Positions 48,675-61,081 of a stretch of DNA of 64,000 bases are shown in pieces (position 1 is the stretch's first letter; each line of letters begins with the position of its first letter). The translations under genes were made by a program, and so were the position numbers. This DNA comes from Phoronis australis (Eukaryota; Phoronida; Phoronidae), in assembly GCA_002633005.1 (NCBI GenBank), contig NMRA01000017.1, positions 403,638 through 467,637 of the forward strand, written 5' to 3'. Under the pieces are notes generated by a model. The model was not told the DNA's origin. It did no database searches and saw only the letters and a list, made by a program, of their open reading frames with translations.

Positions 48675-49223
48675 TAAAAGAGAAATTATCATATACATAT
48701 ACAAAATCTGATAATAAAACTTCAAATCTTCTGCAAACTCGAGTGGAATGCTGTACTGGAATATAATATGTAAAAATATATTAATCAAAATATAACCACT
48801 ATCATGACACGTCAGGTCTAATTCAAGCAAAAATAAATTAAATGTTTTACCACTTCTTCAGAGCACCTGACTAGTAGTGATCGAAGAATAAAATGTGTCA
48901 CTGACAGGCAATTTCCTGCAACAGCTGTAGTGAGAACCCCAGTACCATAACCATGTATAAATCCCAAGTATACATGAGTATTAGGAACCCATTCAGATCA
49001 AATGTAAAGTTTTTCCAACATAGATATAGGTCCAAACCTCTCTTAGTGGTGACATTGGAAAATAGGAGATTACATTCCCACATTGCACGGAGCCAACACC
49101 TAAGTTGGCAGAGACTAGCAAAATTGACTGTATATGACAAATTCGAAGTATGACTCAATATCAAAAATTCAATTCATACGCAAACAACATTCTGCCAGCA
49201 AAGATACACCTAGGAAGTACATT

Positions 49224-52200
49224 TCATTTGTCGATCTCAAAAAATAGGAAAGGTGCTGCCGGCAGTTGGGTTTCCGCGTCATATATTCCACACTGTTTAA
49301 GCTGACACGGACTCTGTCGCCACTCGTACCTAATGCCTGACACCTGTTTACCAATGCAAGCGAACGATAACATGAGAGTGACCGTGTTGCCAGAAGTCCC
49401 ACCTACAGGGCAGGAGGACCAGTTACGATCATCTGGAGCACAGTACGTCTGCTTCTTAGATGTGCAGCACAACTGAGAGAAGAAACAAATAAAAGAGTTT
49501 TTAAATTGTCAGTGATATTGCAACACAAGCTACGACTTGGTAAACAGTCCCTCCCACACGGCAGACGGACCACCTGTGTGGTGTGCAGTAGGTCTGGGTA
49601 GAGTTCAGTACCTGTCTCACGGTTGGAAAAATCTAGCCAAAATCATGTGTTCTCATTTCAAATACACGGCAATATCTCGCGTAATCTTGCTTTTTAGTGA
49701 GGTCCTAGTGTAGGTCCTAGCGTTACTGAACTCTATCCTGTTTTGTGGAAATGCAGTTCAACTAAAGAAAGATAATAACTTAGATATTGTGGCCTGACAA
49801 CTGTAGTATTATAACACAAGGTCAACAGATGTCATTCCCACACGAGATACTCCCGAGTGAAGATATAGTGATCATATGCATCGCTAGTAACGCGTGGCGA
49901 GATCATAGGAATTGCATGATCTCATGAAACTGGAAAGACACAAGCCTTACAGAATGCAGGCCAGGGCGACAAGTACTAAATACACATCCATATAACTGAT
50001 CATACCTTACGATGTCAGTGTCACAGGTCAAAGCATTCAACATTCCATACAAGTGAGTAACATACACACAGAGACAGATTTTAAAGTAGTACGGTAAAAA
50101 CCCTTCAGTTTGGGACAATGATTAGCGACTGGTGAAATTTCATTTGGTCAAATTCCTCAACAAAAATAACTTTTCAGGAAAACTTACTTTTTGCTTTTAG
50201 CATGATTTGTATAACATAGCAAACAACATTTGGAAAAATTTTTGGCATCTGAAACAATAAGGTAAGCCTCCGAAAAATGTAAATATGGCAATTTGAACAA
50301 TTACAAAGTCCCAAATGTTTACAGTACATGTAAATCGTGGAGGAGGTTCTGACCTCCACCCTAAATCAAACCAAGCAGAAAATGATGCAAACAAAGAAAA
50401 ATGTAGGCTATCATGACAAGGCACCAAGTTTCAACTTCCAGAGACAGGTGCTTGGAAGCTATTTCTCTGACAGGTATTTCTTACAACTGTTCTTGTTGGT
50501 GGCCATGGATGGCGGCCTGGGATGGTGGCCTGACGCTATTTAACACCCAGAACCATAAACACGGAAAGACATGAAAACAAATAATTCAAACTCAGATTTG
50601 TATTGCATATTACAAACCTCAAATCCAAATTTGTTCCTGACTTCTATGTTGGTCGTCCAACTTTCGTAAACAATAGTGACATTCAAAGGATTTATGCTGA
50701 AAGACTTTGGAAACGGTCCCTGGTACTTGGTCTTCATATTGTAAGCCACTGCCATACCGGCCAGAGCTAGTCTCAGTGCGACATCTTGCTTGTCTCGAGT
50801 GTGTACCCTGTGAAAAGAAAGTTCCATGCAAGAACCCCCAAATTACAGATTGTCTAAGTAGTGAAGCAAAATAAGTATGATCGGTAAAACAGCAAGAGCT
50901 AAATGGTAACCTATAATTGCAATTATTACAATTAAAATTAATGCGTATTACTATTTGCATATGTCGCTGCAGCTGTAATATTGCACAAGATACCAAAATG
51001 AAAGGTGGACCACATTGTTTATGAAAAGTTTAGAGGCACCTACGGTCCATAGGGGGAGCCATAGTCAGCTATATCCACAGCCACAGACATGAAGACATTT
51101 TTCATCCTGGCATTTGGCACGTAACCAACATCTGCTGTCTGATGCCAGCGAACGTCAGGGTAACCAGATGCGTTACTTCCAGCCTGTGTAGGACTGTCGT
51201 CTGGCCCAAGCTATAAATAACCAAAAAACAAATGTAGCCATATTAAGCCATCACGGACAGTGCACTGGCATACCATTTAAATAAAAAGCAGCATGTGTTT
51301 ATATTCCATCCCATCAACCTGACGCGACTTACTTTATGTTTTGCACAAAAGATTCACCTAAAGTAAAACGTTTTAAATTTATGCAAGTGCAAATTTGTGT
51401 GTAAAGTTAAACGACAATCACTAAATTGGCAAATGTTGAAAACAAGAGAAATTAGCAATGCATAGTTAACGCACCTTGTTATCTGAAGATGCCCCACATA
51501 ATACACATTTCATCTTTCACTGTCCCACCTCTAGATTGTTGTCATAAGACCCAATCAGTCACAAATAAACTTGGTACATGACATTTACCTGCACAAAGCC
51601 AAAGGGGAACATGGAACTTGTCTGTCCATCAGAACCATCGTGAAACTTCTTCCGCCAATCATTGATCATGGCCGGGAAGGAACAATTGTACGTGTCAGGG
51701 TTGTCAGTGTTGGCTTCACCTGTGTAGACAGATATGATCACTACTAGTGAGACACAATCATTGGTCATAACCGGTAAGGAACAATTGTACGTGTCAGGGT
51801 TATCGGTGTTGGCGTCACCTGTGTAGACAGTTATGACCACTACCAGCGTGACACTTCTAAGTGATTAAAAATACTATCACTACAATTACCATTCATGATT
51901 ATCTCTAAATGAATATTATAGCTTGATAATATGCTTCTGGGCTGACAGCAAACATCATTGCTATTGGATATTTTTGTAATGATAGCAAATATCAACCTGC
52001 AGATTGTCACTGCTATTGGATACTTTTGTAGTAATAGTAAAGTACCAATCTGGAAACCGTCATTGCTCGTGGATATTATTGGAAAGAGAATGGACAAATG
52101 GGGATTGAAAGTGAAAATACTTTTAGAAAAATTGGATTTTTGAAAGGAGTGGATTAACCAATTAATCATAAATCAACTGAAATTTGTAAAGATCAGAATG

Positions 52201-55200
52201 CAACGCGCAATATCATAGAAGACAATTCAAAGCTCTCCCTGTATTTACGGTAGTTGTTGAAATTTACTAAGAAGTGATTAAATCAAATTCTACAGAATAC
52301 TTGTAGCAATATCTCAGTTTCATGTGTCATGTCATGATTTAACGACAGAAAAGAGTAGGAACCAGCTGTTCCAAGGAAATGCAGGTATTGTAAATTGTGT
52401 TTAAAAGGCAAGGTCAAAGATAAGTACCATTTTCTGTCATAAAACACTGTAAAACCTTTAAGACAATGTGCATTACCAGAATCTTTAAGAGAAGACTGTA
52501 GTCCTTAACAGAAGCACACTGTACTGTGATCCAATGAAGCACTAGTCTTAAATCAGATGGTAATTATACATGTCTTGGCAATGAAAACGTTTGTTGCAAG
52601 AGGTTTCGTTGTATGTTTTTTATCTCTGTAGAACATGCATTTGTATTTATCGACGGTGTCAGATGGCAAAATTGTAAGATTATGTCTCCAAAAGGCTGGG
52701 GGGGGGGGCCGTGCAACCTGCATGTTGTCAATACTACCGGACATTTTGTAATGATAGCATACATCAACCTGGAAATTGTCTTTGCTAGTCACTATTATTG
52801 TAATTCTAGCGAGTATCACGCTCCATATTGTCTATGGTACTGGCTATTTTTGTTATGATAACAAATATCAACCTGTATGTTATCATAGCTACTGCATATC
52901 ATTGTCATGATTACAAATATCAACCTGCATATTGACAGCAACTGGATACAACACTGCTATAACCACACTGAAAAACACAATTTGTACGAACGCAAGTTTC
53001 TAAGTATGTTTACTTTGTATTCAAGGAAAACTATGCAACGTTCATAATACGATCGCGAAAGTGGACTCTCGGACCACCACGATCATAAATTCAGTGTATA
53101 TTAATTGCTTAGCTGACCTGTCTTACCGTAGCTTTCAAAGCGACATACCTTGGTACCAGAGGACTCCATAAATGGTCATGTTGAGGAATGGGTGAATCAT
53201 GGAATTCCACAAGAGGGAGTGACCAGTTGGAACGCCTTCCACATTGTAAAACTTCAAATTATTCGACTGGTAATGAGAGGTTTTCACCTAAAAGTAAACC
53301 TTATAATGTCAGAGTTCCAGTCACAATGCACTTTCAGTGTAGATACTATACAAGATCATTATAAAACCTGATCAGACTTAACAGGATGTGAATGTATTTG
53401 ACTTACGGAATATTCACGTCTGCATCAAGCCTTTGTTTACTTCCACTGAAGACTACCTTTTCCAACTACATTCAGCTGCTGTGCATATTATGCAGTTTTT
53501 ATATTGATTATTGAAGACTCTTAAACTGCTTTTAAATTTGCTTGAAAAATCATTCTAGAATGAACAGTTAAGAGGGACTCCTTGCTCATTTTCTCTTAAC
53601 ATTAAATTCATATCAATCTTAAAATGCATTGCCTGCTCAACAAAACCATGTTATCTCTCTGTGATTTGTAGCAATGACCACAAGATGGCACAAGAGTTCT
53701 CATATTATTGATTTTGCAGTCACTATGTCTCTTGGATATTTGATGTAAATACATAAACTAGGGCTCAAAACAACCAAACATTACTCCCAAAACTGTCATG
53801 ACCAATCACGTGGCATGCTTCGAGTAAACATTCAACTTTCAAGCAAATGAATATGATTGGTTAATTGTTGGGTCAAGTTTGGTGACCTCAAGCTCGATAA
53901 TGTTGTCAGATGAGCGAACATCAGTAAAGGTGCGTAGTAATTGACAATTGCAAGTGTCAGCATTCCAACAACACTTGCCTTCATAATGGAGTTCTGATCA
54001 ACTTTTCCAAATACACGTACAACAGTTATCAAAAACAGAAGATGATTATCTTTTCAAGAGAAAAATTTTTAGCTAATTTTTCAAAGATTTTCAGATACGT
54101 ATACGGAGGCCACTTACCGGATTCAGCTTTCCCAGGTCACACAGTGCCAAGGAGTCGGGCGAGGACCATACCTCCACTAGTGTGCCACCCCAGACTGGTT
54201 CTACTAGACCAATAGGGTATTTCAGCACATGATATATATGTCGGGCGTAGAGCCAACAAACTGCAGAGAACTGAGTCACACTGGCTGGAATGGAGCGATA
54301 AACACAGCACTGCTAAGGATTTCAGCTGTTGATTAGTCTATCAGACAGCAAACAGTCATGAACAATCAAAAGTGAAAGAATAAAAATGTTATAAGTCTGG
54401 TTGTGGAGAAAATTGGAGGACAAAAACCGTAATTGGCCAAAATACAAATTGTAAATGTCACATACTTGAAAACAAAATTAGAAATGCATGCACTCAAAAC
54501 AATACCAGAAAAAAGGCATGGAACGAGCAATTAAAGTTTTTACAATAGAATAATAATCAGGATCCTTAATACCCCATTCTCACCAAAAAATTATTTAACA
54601 ATCACGCAAACTTTCCCCCATTCGGCCTTAAAACTACATTGCAATTGAAAAAATCCCCTAAAGACTGAAAACACTGTTTTAGAAATGAGGGTGGTGGTGC
54701 CCGGGAAGTGGAGTGGAATTGGGGGTGTTGGGGGGTGGGTATTTTCTCCCGGGGGCCCTCATAATTATGTACGATTGGGTAATGTGACATAGACAATTAT
54801 TTGAAATGAAAATCAGCTGATGAGTATATCAAGTGGTAAATAAATAAATAAACATAAGAATTATTTTTGTGTGAAGTTAGTGGATAATTATACCTTGGAA
54901 CAGTAACGAAGTGAAAACCACAGGTAACTGTCTGATTTTGATCAATTTCAGTGATGTAACACCAAACAATCAAGTTTTTAAAACATGGAAGAGACAACTT
55001 GACAAATGCTTTGATTGAATGGTAAGCCTTGGGGTGACAATCTAGGTCATGTGACTATCAATAAAGGGACAGTTGACAACTGGTCATGTGACTATCAATA
55101 AAGGGACAGTTGACAACTGGTCATGTGACTCAATAAAGGGACAGTTGACAACTGGTCATGTGACTATCAATAAAGGGACAGTTGACAACTGGTCATGTGA

Positions 55201-58200
55201 CTATCAATAAAGTGACAGTTGACGACTGGTCATGTGACTATCAATAAAGGCCCATTTGACAACTTGTCATGTGACTATCAACAAAAGGACAGTTGACAAC
55301 TGGTCATGTGACTATCAACAAAGGAACATTTGACAACTGATCACACCCTTTCACATGTGTGCAAATTGTAAGCTTTTAGAGGCAGAAAGCCATGGATCGT
55401 GGATTTACTTAATAAAAGGTACATTTCCCACGTCATTATAAGTATGTCAAAACAACAAACAGCTTTTAACTAACCTCAATACCATTCTTTTACTGTAGCA
55501 TTCTGGCATATTTGTAATGGTTGACATTGTAAATAAGTTCAACAAATATATGCAAAAATAAAAAAGATACAACAGGTCTTTCCATCTTGATTGTTTTCAC
55601 CTCAAAATATTTTTGTATGGCTTCTGGTAGTTACGTAAAGTGTTGTTTTAAACACTCTTGGAAATGGCGATTATTTGTAACAGGCACTCAGACAGCTTTG
55701 TTTGACTCACATTTGGAGGACTCTGACCATTTCTCCTGGATACTGATCAAGTCAAAGTACGGCACTTTTCCGACTACTTCTGATGGTATAAACACTCGGA
55801 TATCCGGGTAGTTGTCAGCACTGGCAATCTCAGCTGTAGCATTATTCAGCTGAATAAAAGTACAGTTGAAGATGGGGTTTACTTGTTTAGACGTGTGACT
55901 GGAACTTCTTCACAAAATCGTCCTTGTTTTTACGTCTACACAGTCATATGCATTGTAGGAAATTGATCATAAGCCCCGCCCACTTTGACACTTCTCATAT
56001 TTGTGGCCATACATGAAGCAATTTAGCTTATTAACTTAATTAGCATAATTGACTTTTGAAATGTCAAGACACACAGTCTGTTATATCTTGACATTTCCAC
56101 TGCAACAGGAAAACAAAAAAGACACATGACTGCGTAAAACATCTTGTGGGTAGCTGTTTAACTTATGAAATGCTATTTTGACATTTCACTAGAATAGTGG
56201 CTAGGACTCAGCACGTGTAAGATTGAGGCATTATAACAGTCATACAGAATAATGGCAGAGACAAAACATATGTTATAAGTTTAGAGGATTAACAAATCGT
56301 GAGAAATATCATTCACTTATACCAAGCCAGGAACAGTTTTCGAGCGTCATGCTTACGTGGCTCATAGGGAAATACATGTTACTCTGGCCACTGCAGATCC
56401 ACACATCACCAAACATTACGTTGTCGATAGAGATTTTCTCCCCTGTCTTAGCATCCTTGACCTTGAGTGTATATGGACCACCTGCAGGTGTTGCTTCCAA
56501 CAGGAAACTCCAGACTCCAGTCACACTAGCAAATGTAGGATAGTAACCTAGAAATAATTAGGGATAAATCATAATAAAATTAGAATTGAACAGAATTTTA
56601 ACAACAAGGTTATATTGTAAAATGGAATATATCCAACATGGCTTTAGATAACTAACACAATGTAAAGACAATAAACCTATATATCACCAATACAATTCAC
56701 TGATGATCACCATACCGTAAATAATACATTTACAAAGTCATGCATTTCTAAAGATATGCGGGAATTTTCACCGCTCGTCCTTCTGAGCAGCTTTTACCGG
56801 ATCAAAGAGAGCGCGGCGCCGGAGTCCCGGACACAGTTGTGATGACCCCATTGTCCGGTGCGAGCAAGACCCAATTAAGAGTAATTACCCAACCATCCAC
56901 TGTAGTAATCATCTCTGCCTGTACATATTGGAGAATTTTCAAAGTGCATTAATCACTAATTTTCGTTAAAAACTAACACCACGGTGGAATTCAGCTGGAA
57001 AAAACAACCAAGTACGGTTTTTGATTTTTAAAAGTCGATGAACTAAAAAGCTAAAAACTACAAACATTGGGTGCGGTTGACTTAAGGTAAGTGACCGTGC
57101 ACATACTGATATACTCAGTGGCTTTACAAACACCAATCAGAATTAACAATATCACATGGATTATTCTTTTAATATCCTTTCAGTCTCATTTAACCAGATT
57201 TTTTACTAGGAAACAGTTGTTCTTAACTTGTGCCCACTCCACTGACAACGAAAAAGCTAGAATAGTTATGTAATCTGTGCAACTGAAATTGTCCAGAGAT
57301 TCAAAATCTTCAGTTTGGCCATCACCAAATTTGCACTTTTGTATATGGTTTATGATTTGAGTTCTAATAAAGCTTAACCTTGAACTGCAAGTGTAGTTTT
57401 GTTTGCCATGAAATGTTTTGTGTTAAGTAGCTGTAACCTGGAAAATTCAGGGATGGGTTCACAATTTATTAAATTAATTAAGTTTCGCTGGCGATTAAAA
57501 TCTACCACTGTTTTGGTACTTCGAGTTCAAATTAAACAAGTAGACATGAGTATTACAAATGACATACTGAAAACCTGTATGAAGCATATTTAAAACCACC
57601 GTTCCTTAGGGAAGTGGCCCTTTGTCAAAAAAAACACAAAATAACATTTTGTTATATTTAAAATGTACCAAGTTAAAACTACTCTCCACAGTTGCAGGCT
57701 ACAACTTACTAAATGCAAATGCCAGAGAAAAACAATTTGAGTGTAATAACAACCTCCATTGTTTAGAAAGTAGTGCTAGTGATTACCTTTCCACTTCATT
57801 AGCTCAGATCTACATCAATACAAAGGGCGTATCTGGAGCTCAATCTGAGCAGTGACCAGTGTAAGTGGGAAATTCTCCACATGCTACAGATATTCATATT
57901 GCAGTATTAGTAAAATTAAGATTTTTCAACTTCAGCATGTTTCTATGTCTCAAACATCATCATGAGGACAAGCAATCGAAGCCATCTAATAATCTTGACT
58001 CACACAGTAGCGCTATCACCATGCACCATAGCAACAAAACATCAAAGACAATTCAGGTGAAACTACTGGACGCCTTAAAACCCAAGCTAAAGAACATTTA
58101 AGTAGGTACTGACAATAGTTCTCACATTAATGACCACATGCAGAGATCCAGCCACTGTAACACTGAATGCACATTCAGCAAATCCTTTATTATTCTGATC

Positions 58201-60856
58201 ATGCCGAAACAACAAAGGAACAGCTCAAAATCCATGAGTCAATTCACACCAGCTGGCTCAAGCCTGAACTGAATATTAAGCAGCTGACACACAGTAGGCT
58301 GTCACTTGTCTTATGAACTGTCTTTGATGTTTTGCTACTGTGATGCGTGATGATAGCTTTACTGTACACTGTGTGATCAATATTGTTAGATGGCCTTGAT
58401 TGCTTGTCAAACGTCATCATCAAGATGACATTTGAGACATCGAAACATGTTGAAGTTGAAAAATATTGTTTCTATAATGCCGTGTTATTCAAATTGTTAG
58501 CAAGTCATGCTATTTCTTTCTAAACATTACAATGACAAAGCAAGTATGTTTTGAAACTCAAAGTGTGTGCAAAACAAGAGTCATCACCGGACAAGTTACA
58601 TAATACATAGGAACTTGACCTGTACCGCAGCCATGTGTACTTCGTCAATAGTGATGTCCTGTACCGCGGCCATGTGTACTTCATCATGACTTCAGGGCAA
58701 TAAAATATGCATGGAGTAAATTAAATTATCGTAGACTAAAACTGGTGATTTTTGGATCAGTTTTTACTTCTGACATTGAATCCACATGAAAAGTCATATG
58801 TTAGAATCATTTTTTTTTGAAGAAACACAATAATTATTAGCTAAAAATGATGTCATTTTTTCTGTTTACAAGTGGTTTTTGACTTTTGCGATCTAACAAA
58901 AGATCGTGAGAACACTTAACAATAGACAAGGTTGCTATCTGACCTAGGAAATGGCTTTCATCTCTGATTGAAACAGAACGGAGGATATTTGTGACACCTT
59001 GTCTTCATTCATGTTATTTGTTTTGGGACAGTGTACTGGGAAGTCACTCAAAGCCAGCACAAGTTGTAACTTTAATATTTTGGGGCCAATTTTGACTGAG
59101 GCATCACAAATGAGTTGTGGACATATTTTACAATGAAGACAGATTCCCCAAACAGAACACCGAAAAAAGGTAAAAACGGCAATGTTCAGCTCTTGATATT
59201 TTTTGCTGAATCCAGAACTGTGAAACACGCTGATGTAGACAGCTGTCTTCACAATGTTTCGTTGCCTATAGTGTGTTTAAACATACTTGAGTTTGCATTC
59301 CTTCCAAGGTGTTCCTGGCAAGGATGCAAACTCAAATATCAGTTTAAACACGCTACAGGCTTCAAAACACTAGAAGACAGCTGATACATCAGCTTGTTTC
59401 ACAGTTCTGGATACAAACAATGTTTCAGTTAAGTCAAGCAAGATTGGTTTACAGTAACCAAACCCAGAGAGGGTGTCCACGCTCAGCATGACGCCGTCTC
59501 CACTTACACAACAGACAACTGCACTAAGTAACCAATGTAACTACGCCCACCAGATTGGTTTTCAAATTCACCATATCCGCTCAATGTTCTTTATGTTCCT
59601 AGACGCTCATTATACACACCAGTTTTGACAATTGTAGAGGCATTTTTCACTTGCCCACTTCCAGCTGGTGTCATGGTGAGGGTCAGCTTGTTGCCCACTG
59701 TGCCCACACCCCAGACTTTGGCTTGTTTTGGGGCCTTCTGAAGCACCATGTTACTGCCATAGTACGAAGCAAAGGCCAGCGGACTGTCAGCTGAAAAAAG
59801 TAACTGTACGGTCAATGTACACACATTATATTCCTTACCCATGAATGAATAAGTTCCCAACTCCAGGACAAATTAACCCATTGCCTGAGCACTGTGACTG
59901 TTGATGTAAGATTCGTGAAAAAACACTAAGTCAAACAGGTGAGCAGAACTACCTGGGCAGTGTGAAATTTCAGTTCAAGGCATGAGGAACCTACTCCATG
60001 TACACCTATGTCAAATTGTTGACTTGGATGTCTCTTTATAAAAAATCCTTGATCCGACCCCCCACCCTTTTAAAAACTCCTGTATGTAATCCTTAAAGGA
60101 CACGTCATTATGTGAGTGATGACTGAGAAAATAAAACATGTTAAACAACATGCATGAAAACAGTTATGTGCAGATAAAAGCTTGGATTACCAAAACTTAA
60201 ATTATCTCCCTTTCAGCTTCTGCTTCTGGTCTAAAATATGCAAATTATCGGTCATCTGGCTAAAAAAGTAATGACCTTCATCATAATAGCCTTAAGTTTC
60301 AAAGAAAATGTGCCAATCAATGGACAATTGTTAACATGTACCTTAAAAAAATCCACTGATAATAGGATTGAACCTACTTACTAACTTAATTGCAATAGTA
60401 AAACATGATCCGAAAGAACGTTAAAAGGGCAATGACTATGTTTATTTGACAATAATTGACACGTACTAGCAAGTAGTAAACTTGCTAACTCTAGTAAAAC
60501 TTCCCTCAAAAGTTTGCTCCGGCTCCCGTAGCTAATTCACTACAGTTTGGCAAAACACACGTGAGGACTACCAGTCTAGTGTGGCAGCACTAGGCTGATG
60601 AATCGGCTACTAGTATGCTGACTAGACAAGTCATGTGATGCTGAGCTGACCAGGCAATGTATGAATGTATGCCTTCGGCTTCGGCACAGTCATCACCCGC
60701 ATTCGTGTCCAACACCCACACGTCAGAATTAAGACGACTGAACAAACAATCACAGTAAAGATTAATACATTACAATGCGCAAGTATGCCTACCTGTGTAA
60801 CTCTGAGCAGATAGCAAGCTGGTGAAAAGACAAAATGCATAAAGAAATGCATTCAT
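49224..60856 (-). CDS. SIAE: Sialate O-acetylesterase, complete, ten exons
   Basis: SIAE removes O-acetyl groups from sialic acids in the lysosome or secretory route. Minus-strand exons: 60793-60856, 59620-59790, 56357-56547, 55711-55849, 54118-54284, 53149-53266, 51589-51719, 51044-51210, 50618-50807, 49224-49472. All have GT-AG borders; phases chain to 1587 nt, 528 residues (human 523). The ATG at 60856 opens a signal peptide (MNAFLYAFCLFTSLLSA). Residues 125-136 are GDVWICSGQSNM with nucleophile Ser134; His350 sits in RWHQTADVGYVPN. Conserved YPIGL, VWGGT, WNSMIHP and GVLWYQG follow the human order. N-glycosylation sequons include NAS, NAT, NMT and NCS. The C terminus has paired cysteines (LCCTSKK, SPCQLKQC) and ends LPAAPFLFFEIDK. 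Exon 7 has a duplicated 5' border. Confidence 0.97.
51044..51210 (-). CDS. SIAE: SIAE exon with catalytic histidine
   Basis: The exon reads LGPDDSPTQAG and then YPDVRWHQTADVGYVPN, matching the human block QIRWHQTADFGYVPN. The His of RWHQTAD is the likely catalytic base. It enters in phase 0 after TTTATAG and leaves in phase 2 before GTAGGT. Confidence 0.95.
51589..51854 (-). CDS. SIAE: SIAE exon 7 with in-frame duplicated acceptor region
   Basis: The exon as in other animals is 51589-51719 (GEANTDNPDTYNCSFPAMINDW onward; human GESN and LYNCTFPALIEDW). A 99-bp block (51657-51755) covering the end of the intron and the first 63 nt of this exon is repeated just upstream at 51756-51854. The copy keeps its own CTACACAG acceptor. 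Use of the distal acceptor would add 33 codons without a stop or frame change, starting GDANTDNPDTYNCSL. The copies differ at about a dozen sites. Confidence 0.85.
51958..52935 (+). repeat. Degenerate minisatellite clusters in SIAE intron 6
   Basis: Two clusters (about 51958-52075 and 52735-52935) repeat a unit of about 50-60 bp with the core TTGTAATGATAGCAAATATC and then CAACCTGCA. Copies are diverged and interrupted by unrelated sequence. Confidence 0.65.
55046..55342 (+). repeat. 37-bp minisatellite in SIAE intron 4
   Basis: About eight tandem copies of a unit containing TCATGTGACTATCAATAAAG and ACAGTTGACAACTG. One copy has a small deletion (GTGACTCAATAAAG) and the last copies are more diverged. 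Confidence 0.92.
56357..56547 (-). CDS. SIAE: SIAE exon with catalytic serine
   Basis: The exon enters in phase 1 after TTATTTCTAG and carries DNVMFGDVWICSGQSNM. The Ser of GQSNM is the nucleophile in this esterase family. It leaves in phase 0 before GTAAGC. Confidence 0.95.
57921..58464. mobile_element. Foldback (long inverted-repeat) element in SIAE intron 2
   Basis: The left arm 57921-58055 and the reverse complement of the right arm 58315-58464 share, in order, ATTTTTCAACTTCA, GACAAGCAATC, GCCATCTAA and AAAACATCAAAGACA. Arms of about 135-150 bp with small indels surround about 260 bp. There is no transposase. It is a MITE or foldback element; similarity may extend some 15 bases further out on both sides. 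Confidence 0.7.
59211..59411. repeat. Near-perfect 200-bp hairpin in SIAE intron 2
   Basis: Arms of about 90 bp (left 59211-59304, right 59322-59411) pair with roughly 85 percent identity around a short loop near CCAAGGTGTTCCTGG. Matching words are TCCAGAACTGTGAAACA, CAGCTGTCTTC, GTGTTTAAAC and GAGTTTGCAT against their complements. The arms stop abruptly and no target duplication is obvious. Confidence 0.85.
60793..60856 (-). CDS. SIAE: SIAE first coding exon with signal peptide
   Basis: ATG at 60856-60854 is followed by a hydrophobic stretch (FLYAFCLFTSLL) and a likely cleavage point after SA, then QSYT and the donor GTAGGC. It marks entry to the secretory pathway, as expected for SIAE. Confidence 0.9.
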
Positions 60857-61081
60857 CTTGAAACTCTTCTCCTAGCCTTGGTGTATTAGCGCCATCTACC
60901 GAGCTTAGTTCCGTCTCAGCGCACAGACGGTCACCAGCGCAACGGCCAAGTTCGGGTCACTGCGTGACTGAGGGCGGGACGAGTCATCGATCTCAACTTG
61001 AAGCCTGGCTGTGGTTAAGCGGACAAGACTAAAATTACGAATAATCTAAAACGGCTCACATATGTACGCATTTCATGTGAC

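Larger units (their letters stand above)
46245..49223. other. Convergent region: shugoshin 3'UTR and SIAE 3'UTR
   Basis: Shugoshin (+) and SIAE (-) end towards each other. A + strand AATAAA at 47177-47182 and a minus-strand AATAAA (TTTATT at 48669-48674) are reasonable ends. A possible hairpin with 9-bp arms TGGTGCCGC/GCGGCACCA lies at 47008-47050. No further gene is supported. Confidence 0.5.
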
